Below, piece by piece: positions 9,915 through 19,394 of a stretch of DNA of 64,000 nt. Origin of the DNA: Spongiibacter thalassae (GTDB lineage: Bacteria > Pseudomonadota > Gammaproteobacteria > Pseudomonadales > Spongiibacteraceae). Made by a program: the position numbers and the translations under genes. Position 1 is the stretch's first letter. Every line of letters starts with the position of its first letter. The notes under the pieces were generated by a model that saw nothing but the letters and a program-made list of their open reading frames with translations, searched no databases and was not told where the DNA came from. The stretch is taken from contig NZ_JAAWWK010000002.1 of assembly GCF_012272835.1 (NCBI RefSeq), positions 339,451 to 403,450 of the forward strand, read 5' to 3'.

Positions 9915-9968
9915 GCGATTTGCAAAGCAGGTTTTGAGACGGCGCTTTCACACCACCAATGGAAATTT

Positions 9969-11048
9969 ATGAGAATTCGTAAAATTTTGTATCCAATACA
10001 CAAGTACGTCGGAGTGATCATCGGCGTTGTATTGGCGCTTATTGGATTGAGTGGCAGCTTGCTGGTGTTTGATCATGCCCTCGACGAAGCGGTGACCCCC
10101 GCTCTGCGCAACGTATCCCATCAGGCCAGTGGCGATTTGCAAGGTTTGCTGCTGGCCGCAGAGCAGGTGGTTGCCCCTGGAGTGTTGGCCAGCCGAATTG
10201 ATTTTCCGCGGCAACCGGGTTCGCCCTATATGGTGGGGTTTCGCGGCCCGGAACCTGAGCGGCGTCGCATTGAGGTGAGTGTTGACCCGCTCAACCACGA
10301 CGTACTGGCGGTACGTGAGTGGGGTGAGTACCCAATGAGTTGGCTCTATGACTTTCACTACACCCTTTTAGCAGGTGATCTCGGACGGAATATTGTCGGC
10401 TTTGTCGGTATTGGTCTGTTGTTCTTCTGCCTTAGCGGATTGTATTTGGCCTGGCCCAGGCATGGTCGCTGGCGCTATGTGATGAGGGTTGCCCGAGGTG
10501 CCGGTTCGCGCCGGGTGTTCTGGGATATTCACCGAGTGGCAGGGCTGTTGGCGCTGCCGGCGTTGTTCGTCTGCGCGCTAACGGGGATCGCTATGGTGTT
10601 CTACACCCAGACAAATGCCGTGGTGAACAGTGTCACTGAGGTGCGCGATGTACCGTCCTGTTCGGTGGTGCCGGCCGGCCGTCGCTTACCCCTTGATGAC
10701 CTTGTGCGCCGCGCGGAAGCGCACTGGCCCCAGGCGCAGATCAAGCGCGTGTTTCTGCCGCAAAAAGCCACTGACTGCGTGCGTTTGGCGGTCAATTTGC
10801 CCGATGAACGTTGGTCGAATCACGGCGCCAGCAGTCTTTGGTTAGATCCTTACCGAGGCGAAGTTGCAGAAGCATGGGCTGCGCCGCAGCAGCCTCTGGG
10901 CAATCAGGTTCTGGCGTGGATATTTCCGCTGCACAATGCCGATATTCTTGGCTTGCCGGGGCGCTGGGTGTTGTTGTTCTCCGGGTTGGCCCCGGTGTTG
11001 TTATTCGCCACGGGAAGCTATTTGTGGTGGTCGCGCCGTCTTGGCTAA
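9969..11048 (+). CDS. PepSY-associated transmembrane protein
   Basis: A 359-residue inner-membrane protein of the PepSY-TM family, often found near iron or siderophore uptake systems and in some cases acting as a reductase. Four membrane helices are visible near residues 13-33 (IGVVLALIGLSGSLLVF), 138-160, 190-213 and 330-353. The first helix is preceded by the family motif RKILYPIHKYVGV, and conserved histidines occur in DFHYTLLAG, WDIHRVAG and PLHNADILG. The protein ends shortly after the last helix. It has no iron gene beside it here and stands between the exonuclease and a convergent CbiZ-like gene. Function inferred from family only. Confidence 0.85.
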   Translation: MRIRKILYPIHKYVGVIIGVVLALIGLSGSLLVFDHALDEAVTPALRNVSHQASGDLQGLLLAAEQVVAPGVLASRIDFPRQPGSPYMVGFRGPEPERRRIEVSVDPLNHDVLAVREWGEYPMSWLYDFHYTLLAGDLGRNIVGFVGIGLLFFCLSGLYLAWPRHGRWRYVMRVARGAGSRRVFWDIHRVAGLLALPALFVCALTGIAMVFYTQTNAVVNSVTEVRDVPSCSVVPAGRRLPLDDLVRRAEAHWPQAQIKRVFLPQKATDCVRLAVNLPDERWSNHGASSLWLDPYRGEVAEAWAAPQQPLGNQVLAWIFPLHNADILGLPGRWVLLFSGLAPVLLFATGSYLWWSRRLG

Positions 11049-11072
11049 CGGTGTTTTACACCGTGTTCGCCG

Positions 11073-11762
11073 CTATTTATCCTCGCCCTGAATACTGTCG
11101 CGCAGTGCCGCCATGTATTGGTTTGCCAGGGTTTCCCCCGCTTCGGTGTGACTACCAAACCAGTGTTTTAACGGGCCGTTGCCACTGATAATGGCGATAG
11201 AATCGGTGCCGGTGCCGGTGGCAATCGCTTGAGATACCGGGCTGCGTATATCCAGCTCCTGCAACACAGCCGCTTTGGCCTCGGTGGCCAATACCAGAAT
11301 TTCCGCCATAGTGGACTGCCCCATGGCCGCGTCGCAGATAATGACGCTATTGATAGTGCCAATGCGATGGGCGTCACTCTCTGACCAGTCGGCGGGGTCG
11401 CCAGCGCGACGGGCATTGCTCAGCCCGGAACTGATGTAGACCGATGCGGCTTGTCCGTACAGAGAAAAGTGTCGGCATCGCAGGCTGTTCATTGAGGCGG
11501 CGGTCATCATGCCGATACATGCTTTCCCGGCAGGCTCAATCTTCAGCTCCCGGGCCCAATTTGCCAGTGTGACGTCAGGGCTTTCCACGGTGGCGTCGTC
11601 GGTATGCTTTGCCACTCGAAGGTTTAGCAGCGCGCTGGCCGCGTGGAAACCCCCGTGATAGATCGCGGTGCTGAGGCAGGGACGGGGGTGGGGCCAGCGC
11701 AGGGTGAAATGCTGGTCGGTATGCGCCGCCTGCCAGTCGCCGCGGGGAGTGTTCTCAAGCAT
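11073..11762 (-). CDS. adenosylcobinamide amidohydrolase (CbiZ) family protein
   Basis: A 228-residue protein resembling CbiZ, which removes the aminopropanol side chain from adenosylcobinamide so that salvaged corrinoid re-enters the pathway as cobyric acid. The diagnostic ATGTGTDSIAI segment and a glycine-rich IISGNGPLKHWFGSHTEAGE stretch lie in the C-terminal third. An N-terminal region with STAIYHGGF and a central SVYISSGLSNARRAGDP match the family. The internal ATG at 11762 is chosen; the frame upstream is open only from a TTG. No ribosome site is strong. No other cobalamin gene is in the window, so it is either an orphan salvage enzyme or serves a distant cob cluster. Confidence 0.75.
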   Translation of the reverse strand: MLENTPRGDWQAAHTDQHFTLRWPHPRPCLSTAIYHGGFHAASALLNLRVAKHTDDATVESPDVTLANWARELKIEPAGKACIGMMTAASMNSLRCRHFSLYGQAASVYISSGLSNARRAGDPADWSESDAHRIGTINSVIICDAAMGQSTMAEILVLATEAKAAVLQELDIRSPVSQAIATGTGTDSIAIISGNGPLKHWFGSHTEAGETLANQYMAALRDSIQGEDK

Positions 11763-11934
11763 CGGTAAACCCGTGTGAAATCCGCGATTATATCGTTCCT
11801 GGCGCGTTGGGGGATATTCGGGACGGCGCGCCCTGACCAAAATTGACGCAAGTGTGCTATTGGACGGCGTTTGGGTTGCGCAATGATCTCCCTTTCAAAC
11901 TCAACGATTTGACGCTGCGGTCAAGGGAGTGTTT

Positions 11935-12178
11935 ATGCGCTGCTCATCTTTAATAACTTCTCGAATGTCTGCGCTTATGGTGGTGTGCTGCGGCGTGCTG
12001 GTGGCCTCCTGTGGTGGCGGGGCCGGTACGTCGCCGATTGTAGAGTCGACAGGACGTGGAAAACCGAAAGATTTTCAATACACATCTGTATAGTCAGGGC
12101 AATCAGGGGCATGAGTTTACCGCTGTACTGACCGACGCGGAGCGACGCGCGTTGATCGAATATATGAAAACCCTTTAG
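11935..12178 (+). pseudogene. remnant of a lipoprotein c-type cytochrome gene
   Basis: A good ribosome site (AAGGGAG) precedes ATG 11935, which opens a 52-residue frame with a lipoprotein signal (lipobox LVASC followed by GGG) and ends at TAG 12091-12093. From 12068 a second frame runs to TAG 12176-12178 and reads KIFNTHLYSQGNQGHEF and LTDAERRALIEYMKTL. The GN-x-GHEF and ALIEYLKTL pattern is the usual C-terminal end of di-haem cytochrome/peroxidase-like proteins. No CXXCH haem site remains between the two ends. The locus therefore looks like the head and tail of one gene joined by a large internal deletion that also shifted the frame. The short head may still be translated. Confidence 0.65.
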
Positions 12179-12260
12179 CGCTGCGCCCGGCGGCCAGCAC
12201 GTCCGCTGTTTGCGGTATTATGTCGAGCGACAAGGCGAATATCGGCGGTGTGCAAAACAA

Positions 12261-12791
12261 ATGGTGTACGACGAGTATTGGATGGGACTTGCCCTGGAAC
12301 AGGCCCGGCAGGCGGATAATGCCGACGAAGTGCCTGTGGGGGCGGTGATAGTGCGTGATGGTGCAATTCTTGGCCAGGGATTTAATCAACCTATCTCCGC
12401 CGCTGATCCGACCGCCCATGCGGAAGTGGTGGCGCTTCGGGCCGCGGCGCAGGCAGTGAACAATTATCGCCTGCCGGGGGCGGTGCTCTACGTTACCCTT
12501 GAACCCTGTGCGATGTGCGCCGGTGCGATAATTCACTCGCGCATTGAGCGGGTCGTGTTTGCCGCATCGGAGCCCAAGGCCGGGGCAGTGTGCAGCCATC
12601 TGCGACTGTTTGAGCAGCCGCAGATGAATCATCACGTATCCTGGCAGCAGGGCGTTATGGAAACCGAATCCGCTGACTTGATACAGGGTTTTTTCGCCCG
12701 CCGACGTCAGCAGCGCCGCGAAGCGCGCAAGGCGCTCACATTGGGCCGCGTCGACGCCGGTCAGGCAGGAGAGAGCCCGCCGTTAAAATGA
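12261..12791 (+). CDS. tadA: tRNA-specific adenosine deaminase
   Basis: Deaminates adenosine to inosine at the wobble position of tRNA-Arg(ACG). The 176-residue protein has both zinc motifs: TAHAEVVAL (His ligand and catalytic Glu) and EPCAMCAGAI (two Cys ligands). The C-terminal helix ends ADLIQGFFARRRQQRRE, the typical TadA tail, with about 20 extra residues after it. ATG 12261 (MVYDEYWMGLALEQA) gives the normal N-terminus; no clear ribosome site is visible. Its last nine bases overlap the end of the convergent secreted-protein gene. Confidence 0.95.
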   Translation: MVYDEYWMGLALEQARQADNADEVPVGAVIVRDGAILGQGFNQPISAADPTAHAEVVALRAAAQAVNNYRLPGAVLYVTLEPCAMCAGAIIHSRIERVVFAASEPKAGAVCSHLRLFEQPQMNHHVSWQQGVMETESADLIQGFFARRRQQRREARKALTLGRVDAGQAGESPPLK

Positions 12792-13280
12792 TGCGCCGCC
12801 GAGTAGTACCGGTTCATCGTTCACCAGAATTGCCGGGTCGTAGATGCTTTCATCGCTGATCGGCATGATGACATCAAATTCGGCGCGGCAAACTTCACCC
12901 GCGGCCAGACAGGTTCTTACACTGACATGATCTTCTGCCAATGTGTGACGCTCGAAGAACGACGGGTTTCGGGCTTGCTCAAAAGAGCCGCTTCCCGGTG
13001 TAAACGCTTCGCCGCGGGTTTCCTGGCGTACCGTTAAGCCACCGTCAAAGCGATTGGCATTTGAGCTGCTGCTGGGTTCAACGCTGGGGGCCGACAGGCT
13101 CGCCAGACTCAATTCAGGGATTCCGCCACTTGGGGCAGACATGGCGCTGCCAACGGGCTTTGGGGCGCTGTCGAACGAGGGCAGGGCAACGGGGCCCTGT
13201 GCCATCGCCGGGGCTGCCATCAGAGCCGATAGTGTGGTGCATGCCGCGAGGGTCATTACGCGTTTGCTTGCTGGCTTCAT
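12783..13280 (-). CDS. secreted protein of unknown function
   Basis: A 165-residue protein with a clear signal peptide: a basic N-terminus (MKPASKR), a hydrophobic core and a likely cleavage site after APAMA. The mature part starts with a low-complexity Pro/Ser/Ala region (about 30-80) and then a compact region with two cysteines (RTCLAAGEVCRAEF) that could form a disulfide. The C-terminus reads ILVNDEPVLLGGASF. GAGAGG 8 bases ahead sets ATG 13280. I do not recognise the family. Gene organisation gives no clue: it is convergent with tadA, overlapping by nine bases, and a 559-base gene-free stretch lies upstream. Confidence 0.75.
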   Translation of the reverse strand: MKPASKRVMTLAACTTLSALMAAPAMAQGPVALPSFDSAPKPVGSAMSAPSGGIPELSLASLSAPSVEPSSSSNANRFDGGLTVRQETRGEAFTPGSGSFEQARNPSFFERHTLAEDHVSVRTCLAAGEVCRAEFDVIMPISDESIYDPAILVNDEPVLLGGASF

Positions 13281-13839
13281 TGCTGTTCCTCTCAAGTTGA
13301 AAGTGTCTTTGCATAATCAGTGAATGGGTCCTGGCCGGTGGGTATACATCGGCCCTGGCGCCGTCACTGTGGTGACAGCGCGCTACCGAAGGCTAGGGCA
13401 ACCCTCATGCCAGTTTTTTTATATCTTTAATATCAATAAGTTGGCGTTTGGTTGAGGGTTGGCGCCCGTATTTTTTGTGCTCAGGTGTAGCCGAAGCCCA
13501 ACAGCTCAGCGGGCGTGCGATTGGAGACTATGGGCTGTACTGTGCCGCTGTGGCGGCAATAAGACGGCGATCGAGGGCCGGCGCGTTGTGGTTTGGGGAT
13601 CCGCGGCCTTATTTTACGTATGTTGCATTTTGACCACGGTTTGCCGATGTGGAGGTAAAAAGTCGCCGTTGACCGTGGCCGGGTTGGGGGAGGTCGCCCC
13701 GAATGCGCCACCTATCTCGTTGATTTTCAGTAGCCTGCGAATCATCTTTGCGGGGTGAGCTACCGGTGAATTTGCGCGGCCGGTGGTGTTGCCAATGAGG
13801 AACACTGCCCGGAGAGCTCCTGCTTGCGAGCCGAAGCGT
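13281..13839. other. gene-free stretch upstream of the secreted-protein gene
   Basis: I see no convincing gene here. Short open frames on both strands lack ribosome sites and recognisable motifs. The stretch holds a GTCA-N6-TGAC inverted repeat with a GC-containing spacer (13363-13376), an AT-rich tract around 13410-13440, and two loosely similar 40-base segments starting near 13543 and 13642 (TGCCG-x-TGTGG-x-GG at the start of each). Promoter sequences for the secreted-protein gene must lie here but I could not choose a clear -10. Confidence 0.5.
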
Positions 13840-15315
13840 TCAGAGTGAGTCGAAGCCGCGATTCAGGTGATCCGGCAGGTAGTCCGACACGATGCGCGGG
13901 GGGGGCACCCGGTAGCGGTTGAGCTCGTCCCAGGTCAGTAGCGAGTAATAACTGCGAATGTTCTCAACATAGCGCACCGGCTCATCGCCGCGGGCATAGC
14001 CATAGCGGGTCTGTTTGTACCACTTGCGCTGGCGCAGCAAGGGGAGGTTTTCCTTTACGTCCTTCCACAGGTTCGGATTGCCACCGTTGCGCTCGGTTAA
14101 AATACGCGCGTCCTCTAGGTGGCCCAGGCCGATATTATAGGCCGCCAGGGCAAACCAGCTGCGGTCGGGGGGCTCAATGCTGATCGGTAATCGCGCCATC
14201 AGTTTCTTGTAGTAGCGAGCGCCGCCGCGCAGGCTTTGCAAGGGATCGAGGCGGTCTTCAACGCCCAGCTCGTTGGCGGTGGGGGTGGTGAGCATCATCA
14301 TGCCGCGGACCCCGGTGGGCGATTTGGCGGTCGGGTTCCAAAATGATTCCTGGTAGCTGATTGCCGCCAGAAAGCGCCAGTCCATATCGTACTCAATGGC
14401 CACCTGTTCGATCATGCCTTTGTATTCAGGCAGGCGCATTTCCTTCATCTGCAGGAAGGTTTGCGTGCGGATATACGACTGGCGCTCGTTAAAGGTGAAA
14501 AAGCGATCGATTAATCGGGCGAGCTGGCCGCTGCTGCGAATGGCGTTAAAGTAGTCATCCATCGCCGCGAGCAGTGCGGTATTTTCGCCATTTTTCCGTT
14601 TGGGGGCTGCCCAGGCGAGCTTGCCGGGCTGGCCTGCACTCAGGCCAATGCGAAAGTCCGGGTAAAAGGCGCGATTGGCGTGAAATTCGTTGGAATCGAC
14701 CATGGTGGCGTCGATCTCCCGATTGTTGAGCATTTCCAACAGGTCGATGGTTTCCTGGTCACGGCTTTCGCTCCAGCTCAATTCCGGTAGTTCCTGTTGC
14801 ATTTTGCGCAGTATTTCCGCGTGATAGCTGTGGCTGAGTACCCGCAGATTCTTGCCCACAAGTTCGCTGACGTCGCTGAAACGGACGTGTTTGCGGTTAT
14901 AGATGAACAGCTGTTTGACCGTCATATAGCTCGGGCCGAAATCGAGATATTCCACCCGTTCGGGGGTGATGCTCAGACCTGCAGCGGCAATATCGGCCCG
15001 CCCTTCAACAACACCGGCCAGTAACTCGTCGAGGCCGACGACCGGGATCATCTCCAGCTCAACCGATAAATGGTCGGCAAAACCCTTTAACAGGTGGTAT
15101 TCAAAGCCAGTGGGGCGACCCTGGGACTCGTAATAGGTCGTAGGGCCATTGCGGGTGAGGACCCGCAAGACCCCGGCATCTTTAATGCGCTCAAGGCTGT
15201 CTTCGGGCTTTTTGCAGCCGCTGGCAATGGTCAACGCGCCGAACAGGACGAGGAAAAAAAGTCGCCCGATGATGCTGTTTTTACTGACTCCCAATCCCTG
15301 TGCTCCGCATTTCAT
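13840..15315 (-). CDS. mltF: membrane-bound lytic murein transglycosylase F
   Basis: Cleaves the glycan strands of peptidoglycan, anchored to the outer membrane. The 491-residue lipoprotein has a signal ending in a lipobox (IASGC). Residues about 45-265 form a periplasmic solute-binding domain (LRVLTRNGPTTYY, GFEYHLLKGFADHL), the regulatory part of MltF. Residues about 295-420 are the SLT domain with the catalytic Glu in ISYQESFWNP, then SPTGVRGMMML and LAAYNIGLGHLEDAR. The start is the ATG complementary to 15313-15315. It is divergent from purL, the same arrangement as in E. coli and Pseudomonas. Confidence 0.95.
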   Translation of the reverse strand: MKCGAQGLGVSKNSIIGRLFFLVLFGALTIASGCKKPEDSLERIKDAGVLRVLTRNGPTTYYESQGRPTGFEYHLLKGFADHLSVELEMIPVVGLDELLAGVVEGRADIAAAGLSITPERVEYLDFGPSYMTVKQLFIYNRKHVRFSDVSELVGKNLRVLSHSYHAEILRKMQQELPELSWSESRDQETIDLLEMLNNREIDATMVDSNEFHANRAFYPDFRIGLSAGQPGKLAWAAPKRKNGENTALLAAMDDYFNAIRSSGQLARLIDRFFTFNERQSYIRTQTFLQMKEMRLPEYKGMIEQVAIEYDMDWRFLAAISYQESFWNPTAKSPTGVRGMMMLTTPTANELGVEDRLDPLQSLRGGARYYKKLMARLPISIEPPDRSWFALAAYNIGLGHLEDARILTERNGGNPNLWKDVKENLPLLRQRKWYKQTRYGYARGDEPVRYVENIRSYYSLLTWDELNRYRVPPPRIVSDYLPDHLNRGFDSL

Positions 15316-15380
15316 TCAACGCATTGTAGCTACCTTGCACTGATCGCACCAGAAGCCTGAATTTTGCCGGATTATTCCTG

Positions 15381-15386
15381 TACAAT
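15381..15386 (+). promoter_or_regulatory. candidate -10 element for purL
   Basis: TACAAT lies about 39 bases before the purL ATG in the mltF-purL divergent gap. No good -35 stands at 16-18 bases, so an activator or extended contacts may be needed. No PurR-type palindrome is seen. Confidence 0.35.
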
Positions 15387-15424
15387 AGCCGCCTTTATTC
15401 CCGTCGACCGAGGCTTTACCCTGC

Positions 15425-18400
15425 ATGCTGATCGTCCCCGGCGCTGCGGCGCTTTCCGAATTCCGAATTGAAAAGCTGTTGAACTCCCTGCAGAGCCGCG
15501 TTTCCAGCGTGCAGGCGGTGAGTGCGCGCTATGTGCATGTGGCTGAACTTGAGCGCGATCTGAACGCTGACGAGCAGTCCGTACTGGAGCAGTTGCTGCA
15601 CTATGGCCCGCGGCAGGATATTGCCAACCTGCAGGGTGTGCAGCGCTTTGTTGTGCCTCGCCCCGGTACGATATCTCCCTGGTCCAGCAAGGCCAGTGAT
15701 ATTGCCCATAATGCGGGGCTCGGGGCGGTGAAGCGCCTTGAGCGGGGTGTGCTGTATACCTTCGAGTGTGCCCAGCCTCTCAATGCCGAACAACTGGCTG
15801 CGCTGGATGCAGAAATCCATGACCGTATGGTGGAGGCAGTGCTGCCGAGTGTGGACGCAGCCGATTGCCTGTTCAGTCACGCCACACCTGCACCGCTGTC
15901 AGTAGTGGATGTGCTCGGCGGAGGTCGCGAGGCACTGAGCCAGGCCAACACCACGTTGGGGCTGGCCCTGGCCGAAGACGAGATCGATTACCTCGTCAAC
16001 AGTTTTACTGAGCTGCAGCGCAACCCCTCCGACGTAGAGCTGATGATGTTTGCCCAGGCCAACTCGGAGCACTGTCGCCACAAAATTTTCAATGCCAGCT
16101 GGACGATCGACGGAGAAGATCAGTCCCACAGTCTGTTTGGCATGATTAAAAACACCTATTCGCAGGGTGGCGAAAACGTGCTTAGCGCGTACTCCGACAA
16201 CGCGGCGGTGGTGGCTGGCCCCCAGGCCGGACGTTTTTACCCTGAGCCAGGCAGCGCCGAGTATCGCTACCACCATGAAGACATCAACCTGCTGATGAAG
16301 GTGGAAACCCACAACCACCCAACGGCCATCGCGCCGTTTTCCGGCGCGGGTACCGGAGCCGGTGGTGAAATTCGCGACGAGGGCGCGGTGGGGCGCGGCT
16401 CCAAGCCCAAGGCGGGGTTGACCGGTTTTACTGTGTCAAACTTGCAGGTGCCGGGCTTTGAACAGCCATGGGAGCAGGGGTATGGCAAGCCAGAGCGTAT
16501 TGTTACTGCCCTGGAAATTATGCTCGACGGCCCGATTGGCGGCGCGGCCTTCAATAATGAATTCGGCCGCCCGAACCTGTGTGGCTATTTCCGCAGTTAT
16601 GAGCAGAGTGTCGATACCGGTGCTGGTGAAGAGTGCCGGGGCTATCACAAGCCGATTATGATTGCCGGCGGCTACGGCAATATCAAAAGTGAACACGTCA
16701 TCAAGGAACCCTTTACTGCCGGACATAAACTGATTGCTCTGGGTGGCCCGGCCATGCTGATTGGTTTGGGTGGGGGCGCGGCCTCGTCGATGAGTTCCGG
16801 TGCCTCCGACGCAGACCTTGACTTTGCCTCGGTGCAACGCCAGAACCCGGAAATTGAGCGGCGTTGTCAGGAAGTGATCGACCGCTGTTGGGCGATGGGA
16901 GAGGACACTCCCATTGCCTTTATTCACGACGTTGGTGCAGGCGGATTGTCCAATGCCTTTCCAGAGCTGGTAAAAGACGGCGGCTGCGGCGGGCGCTTTG
17001 AGCTCCGTGAAGTGCCCAATGACGAACCGGGCATGTCGCCGCTGGAAATCTGGTGTAACGAGTCCCAGGAACGCTACGTTATCGCTATCGCGCCGGAAAA
17101 CCTCGATACCTTTGCCGAAATTTGTGCACGTGAGCGGGCACCCTATGCGGTAGTAGGCGAGTCCACTGACGAGAAAACCCTGAAAGTCGGCGACCGGTAT
17201 TTCGACAATAACCCGGTTGATCTGCCGATGTCGGTACTGTTTGGCAAGCCGCCGAAGATGCATCGCAGTGCCGAGCGCCGCAGCGTAGAACTGCCTGAAG
17301 TGGACAGTTCGACGGTCGCGCTGGACGAAGCCCTCGACCGCCTGCTTTGTCTGCCTGCGGTGGCCTCCAAAAACTTCCTGATTACCATTGGCGATCGCTC
17401 AATTACGGGCATGGTACACCGCGACCAGATGGTCGGACCGTGGCAGGTGCCGGTGGCGGATTGTGCGGTGACCACCGTTAGTTACGACAGCTTTGCCGGT
17501 GAGGCCATGTCGATGGGTGAGCGCACGCCGCTGGCACTGATCGACGCAGCGGCATCGGCGCGGATGGCGGTGGCCGAGGCGATTACCAATATCGCCGGCA
17601 GCCGAATCGGTGAGATGGCCGACATCAAATTGTCGGCCAACTGGATGTGTGCGGCGGGTCATGGTGACGAAGATGCCCGGCTGTATGACGCGGTTGCGGC
17701 GGTGGGCATGGAATTTTGCCCGGCGCTCGGCATTACAATTCCGGTGGGCAAGGACAGTATGTCCATGCGCACCGCCTGGCAGGATGATGGCCAGGACAAA
17801 GCGGTCACGTCACCGATGTCGTTAATTATTTCGGCCTTTGCTCCGGTGCTGGATGTGCGTAAAACCGTCACGCCGCAGCTGCGGGTCGAGTCCTCCGACA
17901 ATCTCTTATTAATGGTGGATATCGACGGGCCACAGCGTCGCCTCGGCGGTAGTTGCTATGCCCAGGTGACAAATCAACTGGGTTGTCGTGCGCCGGATGT
18001 GAGCAACCCCGCCAGTTTGAAGGGCTTCTTTGCCGCCGTGCAACAGCTGCTGGAGCACGGCAAATTGCTGGCCTATCACGACCGCTCGGACGGCGGTTTG
18101 CTGGTCAGTGTGTTGGAAATGGCCTTTGCCGGACACTGTGGTGTCGATCTGGATATTGCTACCGAGGAAGCCGCCGCCGCTGAGCTGTTCGCCGAGGAGG
18201 CAGGCGCCGTACTGCAAATCAGAAGCAGTGACCTGGCGGAGGTTCAAGCCGTATTTGCCGCCCAGGGACTGGCTGCCGAGCAGCTGCGGGTGATCGGTAG
18301 TGCTACCCCCGGCGCCGAGGTGAAGGTGGCGGTGAATGGAGAGGCCCTGCTCACTGCAGACCGCTTGCAATTGCACCGCCGCTGGAGCGAGTTGAGCTAC

Positions 18401-19315
18401 CGCATGCAGGCGCTGCGGGACAACCCCGAGTGCGCCGCCCAGGAGTTTGACAGCCTGCGTGAAGACGACCCCGGCTTGAGGGTGTCACTCACCTTTGATG
18501 CACAGCAAGACATTGCCGCGCCTTTTATCAGTAAAGGTGTGCGTCCGGCGATGGCCATTCTGCGCGAGCAGGGGGTGAATGGCCAAATGGAAATGGCGGC
18601 GGCCTTTGATCGTGCCGGCTTCAATGCGGTGGATGTGCATATGAGCGACATCCTCAGTGGTCGAGTCGACTTGGCTAACTTTAAAGGCTTGGCCGCCTGC
18701 GGTGGCTTCTCCTATGGCGACGTTCTCGGCGCCGGCGAGGGCTGGGCAAAAACCATTCTGTTCAATAGTCGCGCGCGGGATAATTTTGCCGCGTTTTTTG
18801 CTCGGGAAGACAGCTTTGCCCTGGGTGTTTGCAACGGCTGCCAGATGATGTCCAACCTGCATTCGTTGATTCCCGGCGCAGTGGATTGGCCGCGTTTTGT
18901 GCGCAACCGCTCAGAACAGTTCGAGGCGCGGGTGGCGATGGTTGAAATTCCGCAATCGCCCTCCATATTCTTTGCAGGCATGGCGGGTTCGCGACTGCCG
19001 GTCGCAGTGGCCCACGGTGAAGGTCGCGCGGAGTTTACGTCTGCGGCCCACCTTGAGCAGCTGCAGGGGTCGGGAAGTGTCGCAATGCGCTTTGTCGATA
19101 ACCACTTGCGTGGCACGGAAGTGTATCCCGCCAACCCCAACGGCTCGCCGCAGGGTATTACCGGGGTGAGCAGTGCCGATGGCCGTGTCACGATCATGAT
19201 GCCACACCCTGAGCGGGTGTTCCGCAGTGTGACCAACAGCTGGGCTCCTGCCGATCAGGGTGAGGATAGCGGCTGGATGCGTATGTTCCGCAATGCACGG
19301 GTATGGGTGGGCTAG
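15425..19315 (+). CDS. purL: phosphoribosylformylglycinamidine synthase
   Basis: The fourth step of purine synthesis: FGAR to FGAM using glutamine and ATP. At 1296 residues this is the fused large PurL of gammaproteobacteria (E. coli 1295). The order is an N-terminal PurS-like domain, a linker, two AIRS-type synthetase halves ([52 protein letters not shown]), and a C-terminal glutamine amidotransferase with the [10 protein letters not shown] nucleophile and the His-Glu pair in [12 protein letters not shown] 15425 matches the conserved N-terminus ([14 protein letters not shown]). No strong ribosome site is visible. A terminator follows. Confidence 0.97.
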   Translation: MLIVPGAAALSEFRIEKLLNSLQSRVSSVQAVSARYVHVAELERDLNADEQSVLEQLLHYGPRQDIANLQGVQRFVVPRPGTISPWSSKASDIAHNAGLGAVKRLERGVLYTFECAQPLNAEQLAALDAEIHDRMVEAVLPSVDAADCLFSHATPAPLSVVDVLGGGREALSQANTTLGLALAEDEIDYLVNSFTELQRNPSDVELMMFAQANSEHCRHKIFNASWTIDGEDQSHSLFGMIKNTYSQGGENVLSAYSDNAAVVAGPQAGRFYPEPGSAEYRYHHEDINLLMKVETHNHPTAIAPFSGAGTGAGGEIRDEGAVGRGSKPKAGLTGFTVSNLQVPGFEQPWEQGYGKPERIVTALEIMLDGPIGGAAFNNEFGRPNLCGYFRSYEQSVDTGAGEECRGYHKPIMIAGGYGNIKSEHVIKEPFTAGHKLIALGGPAMLIGLGGGAASSMSSGASDADLDFASVQRQNPEIERRCQEVIDRCWAMGEDTPIAFIHDVGAGGLSNAFPELVKDGGCGGRFELREVPNDEPGMSPLEIWCNESQERYVIAIAPENLDTFAEICARERAPYAVVGESTDEKTLKVGDRYFDNNPVDLPMSVLFGKPPKMHRSAERRSVELPEVDSSTVALDEALDRLLCLPAVASKNFLITIGDRSITGMVHRDQMVGPWQVPVADCAVTTVSYDSFAGEAMSMGERTPLALIDAAASARMAVAEAITNIAGSRIGEMADIKLSANWMCAAGHGDEDARLYDAVAAVGMEFCPALGITIPVGKDSMSMRTAWQDDGQDKAVTSPMSLIISAFAPVLDVRKTVTPQLRVESSDNLLLMVDIDGPQRRLGGSCYAQVTNQLGCRAPDVSNPASLKGFFAAVQQLLEHGKLLAYHDRSDGGLLVSVLEMAFAGHCGVDLDIATEEAAAAELFAEEAGAVLQIRSSDLAEVQAVFAAQGLAAEQLRVIGSATPGAEVKVAVNGEALLTADRLQLHRRWSELSYRMQALRDNPECAAQEFDSLREDDPGLRVSLTFDAQQDIAAPFISKGVRPAMAILREQGVNGQMEMAAAFDRAGFNAVDVHMSDILSGRVDLANFKGLAACGGFSYGDVLGAGEGWAKTILFNSRARDNFAAFFAREDSFALGVCNGCQMMSNLHSLIPGAVDWPRFVRNRSEQFEARVAMVEIPQSPSIFFAGMAGSRLPVAVAHGEGRAEFTSAAHLEQLQGSGSVAMRFVDNHLRGTEVYPANPNGSPQGITGVSSADGRVTIMMPHPERVFRSVTNSWAPADQGEDSGWMRMFRNARVWVG

Positions 19316-19363
19316 ACCGCTGTTGAATCCATGCCGGTCAATGAATTCAGATAACTATGGACG

Positions 19364-19383
19364 CCGCCCCCAGGGGCGGTTTT
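19364..19383 (+). terminator. rho-independent terminator after purL
   Basis: A 7-bp GC stem (CCGCCCC / GGGGCGG) with a two-base loop is followed by TTTT. It lies just before secD, which must therefore have its own promoter or depend on read-through. Confidence 0.75.
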
Positions 19384-19394
19384 GGTGAATAACA

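Noticed and set aside
13363-13376. GTCA-N6-TGAC inverted repeat upstream of the secreted-protein gene
   Set aside because: It has the arms of the FleQ-type box but a GC-containing centre (CTGTGG), and about one such hit is expected by chance in 64 kb.
13543-13690. Two loosely similar 40-base segments as a possible repeat element
   Set aside because: Similarity is only about 70 percent by eye and decays after 25 bases, so it is not strong enough for a repeat call.
13448-13805. Several short open frames on both strands in the 13281-13839 gap
   Set aside because: They lack ribosome sites, have cysteine/arginine-rich translations and contradict each other in frame; no gene was called.
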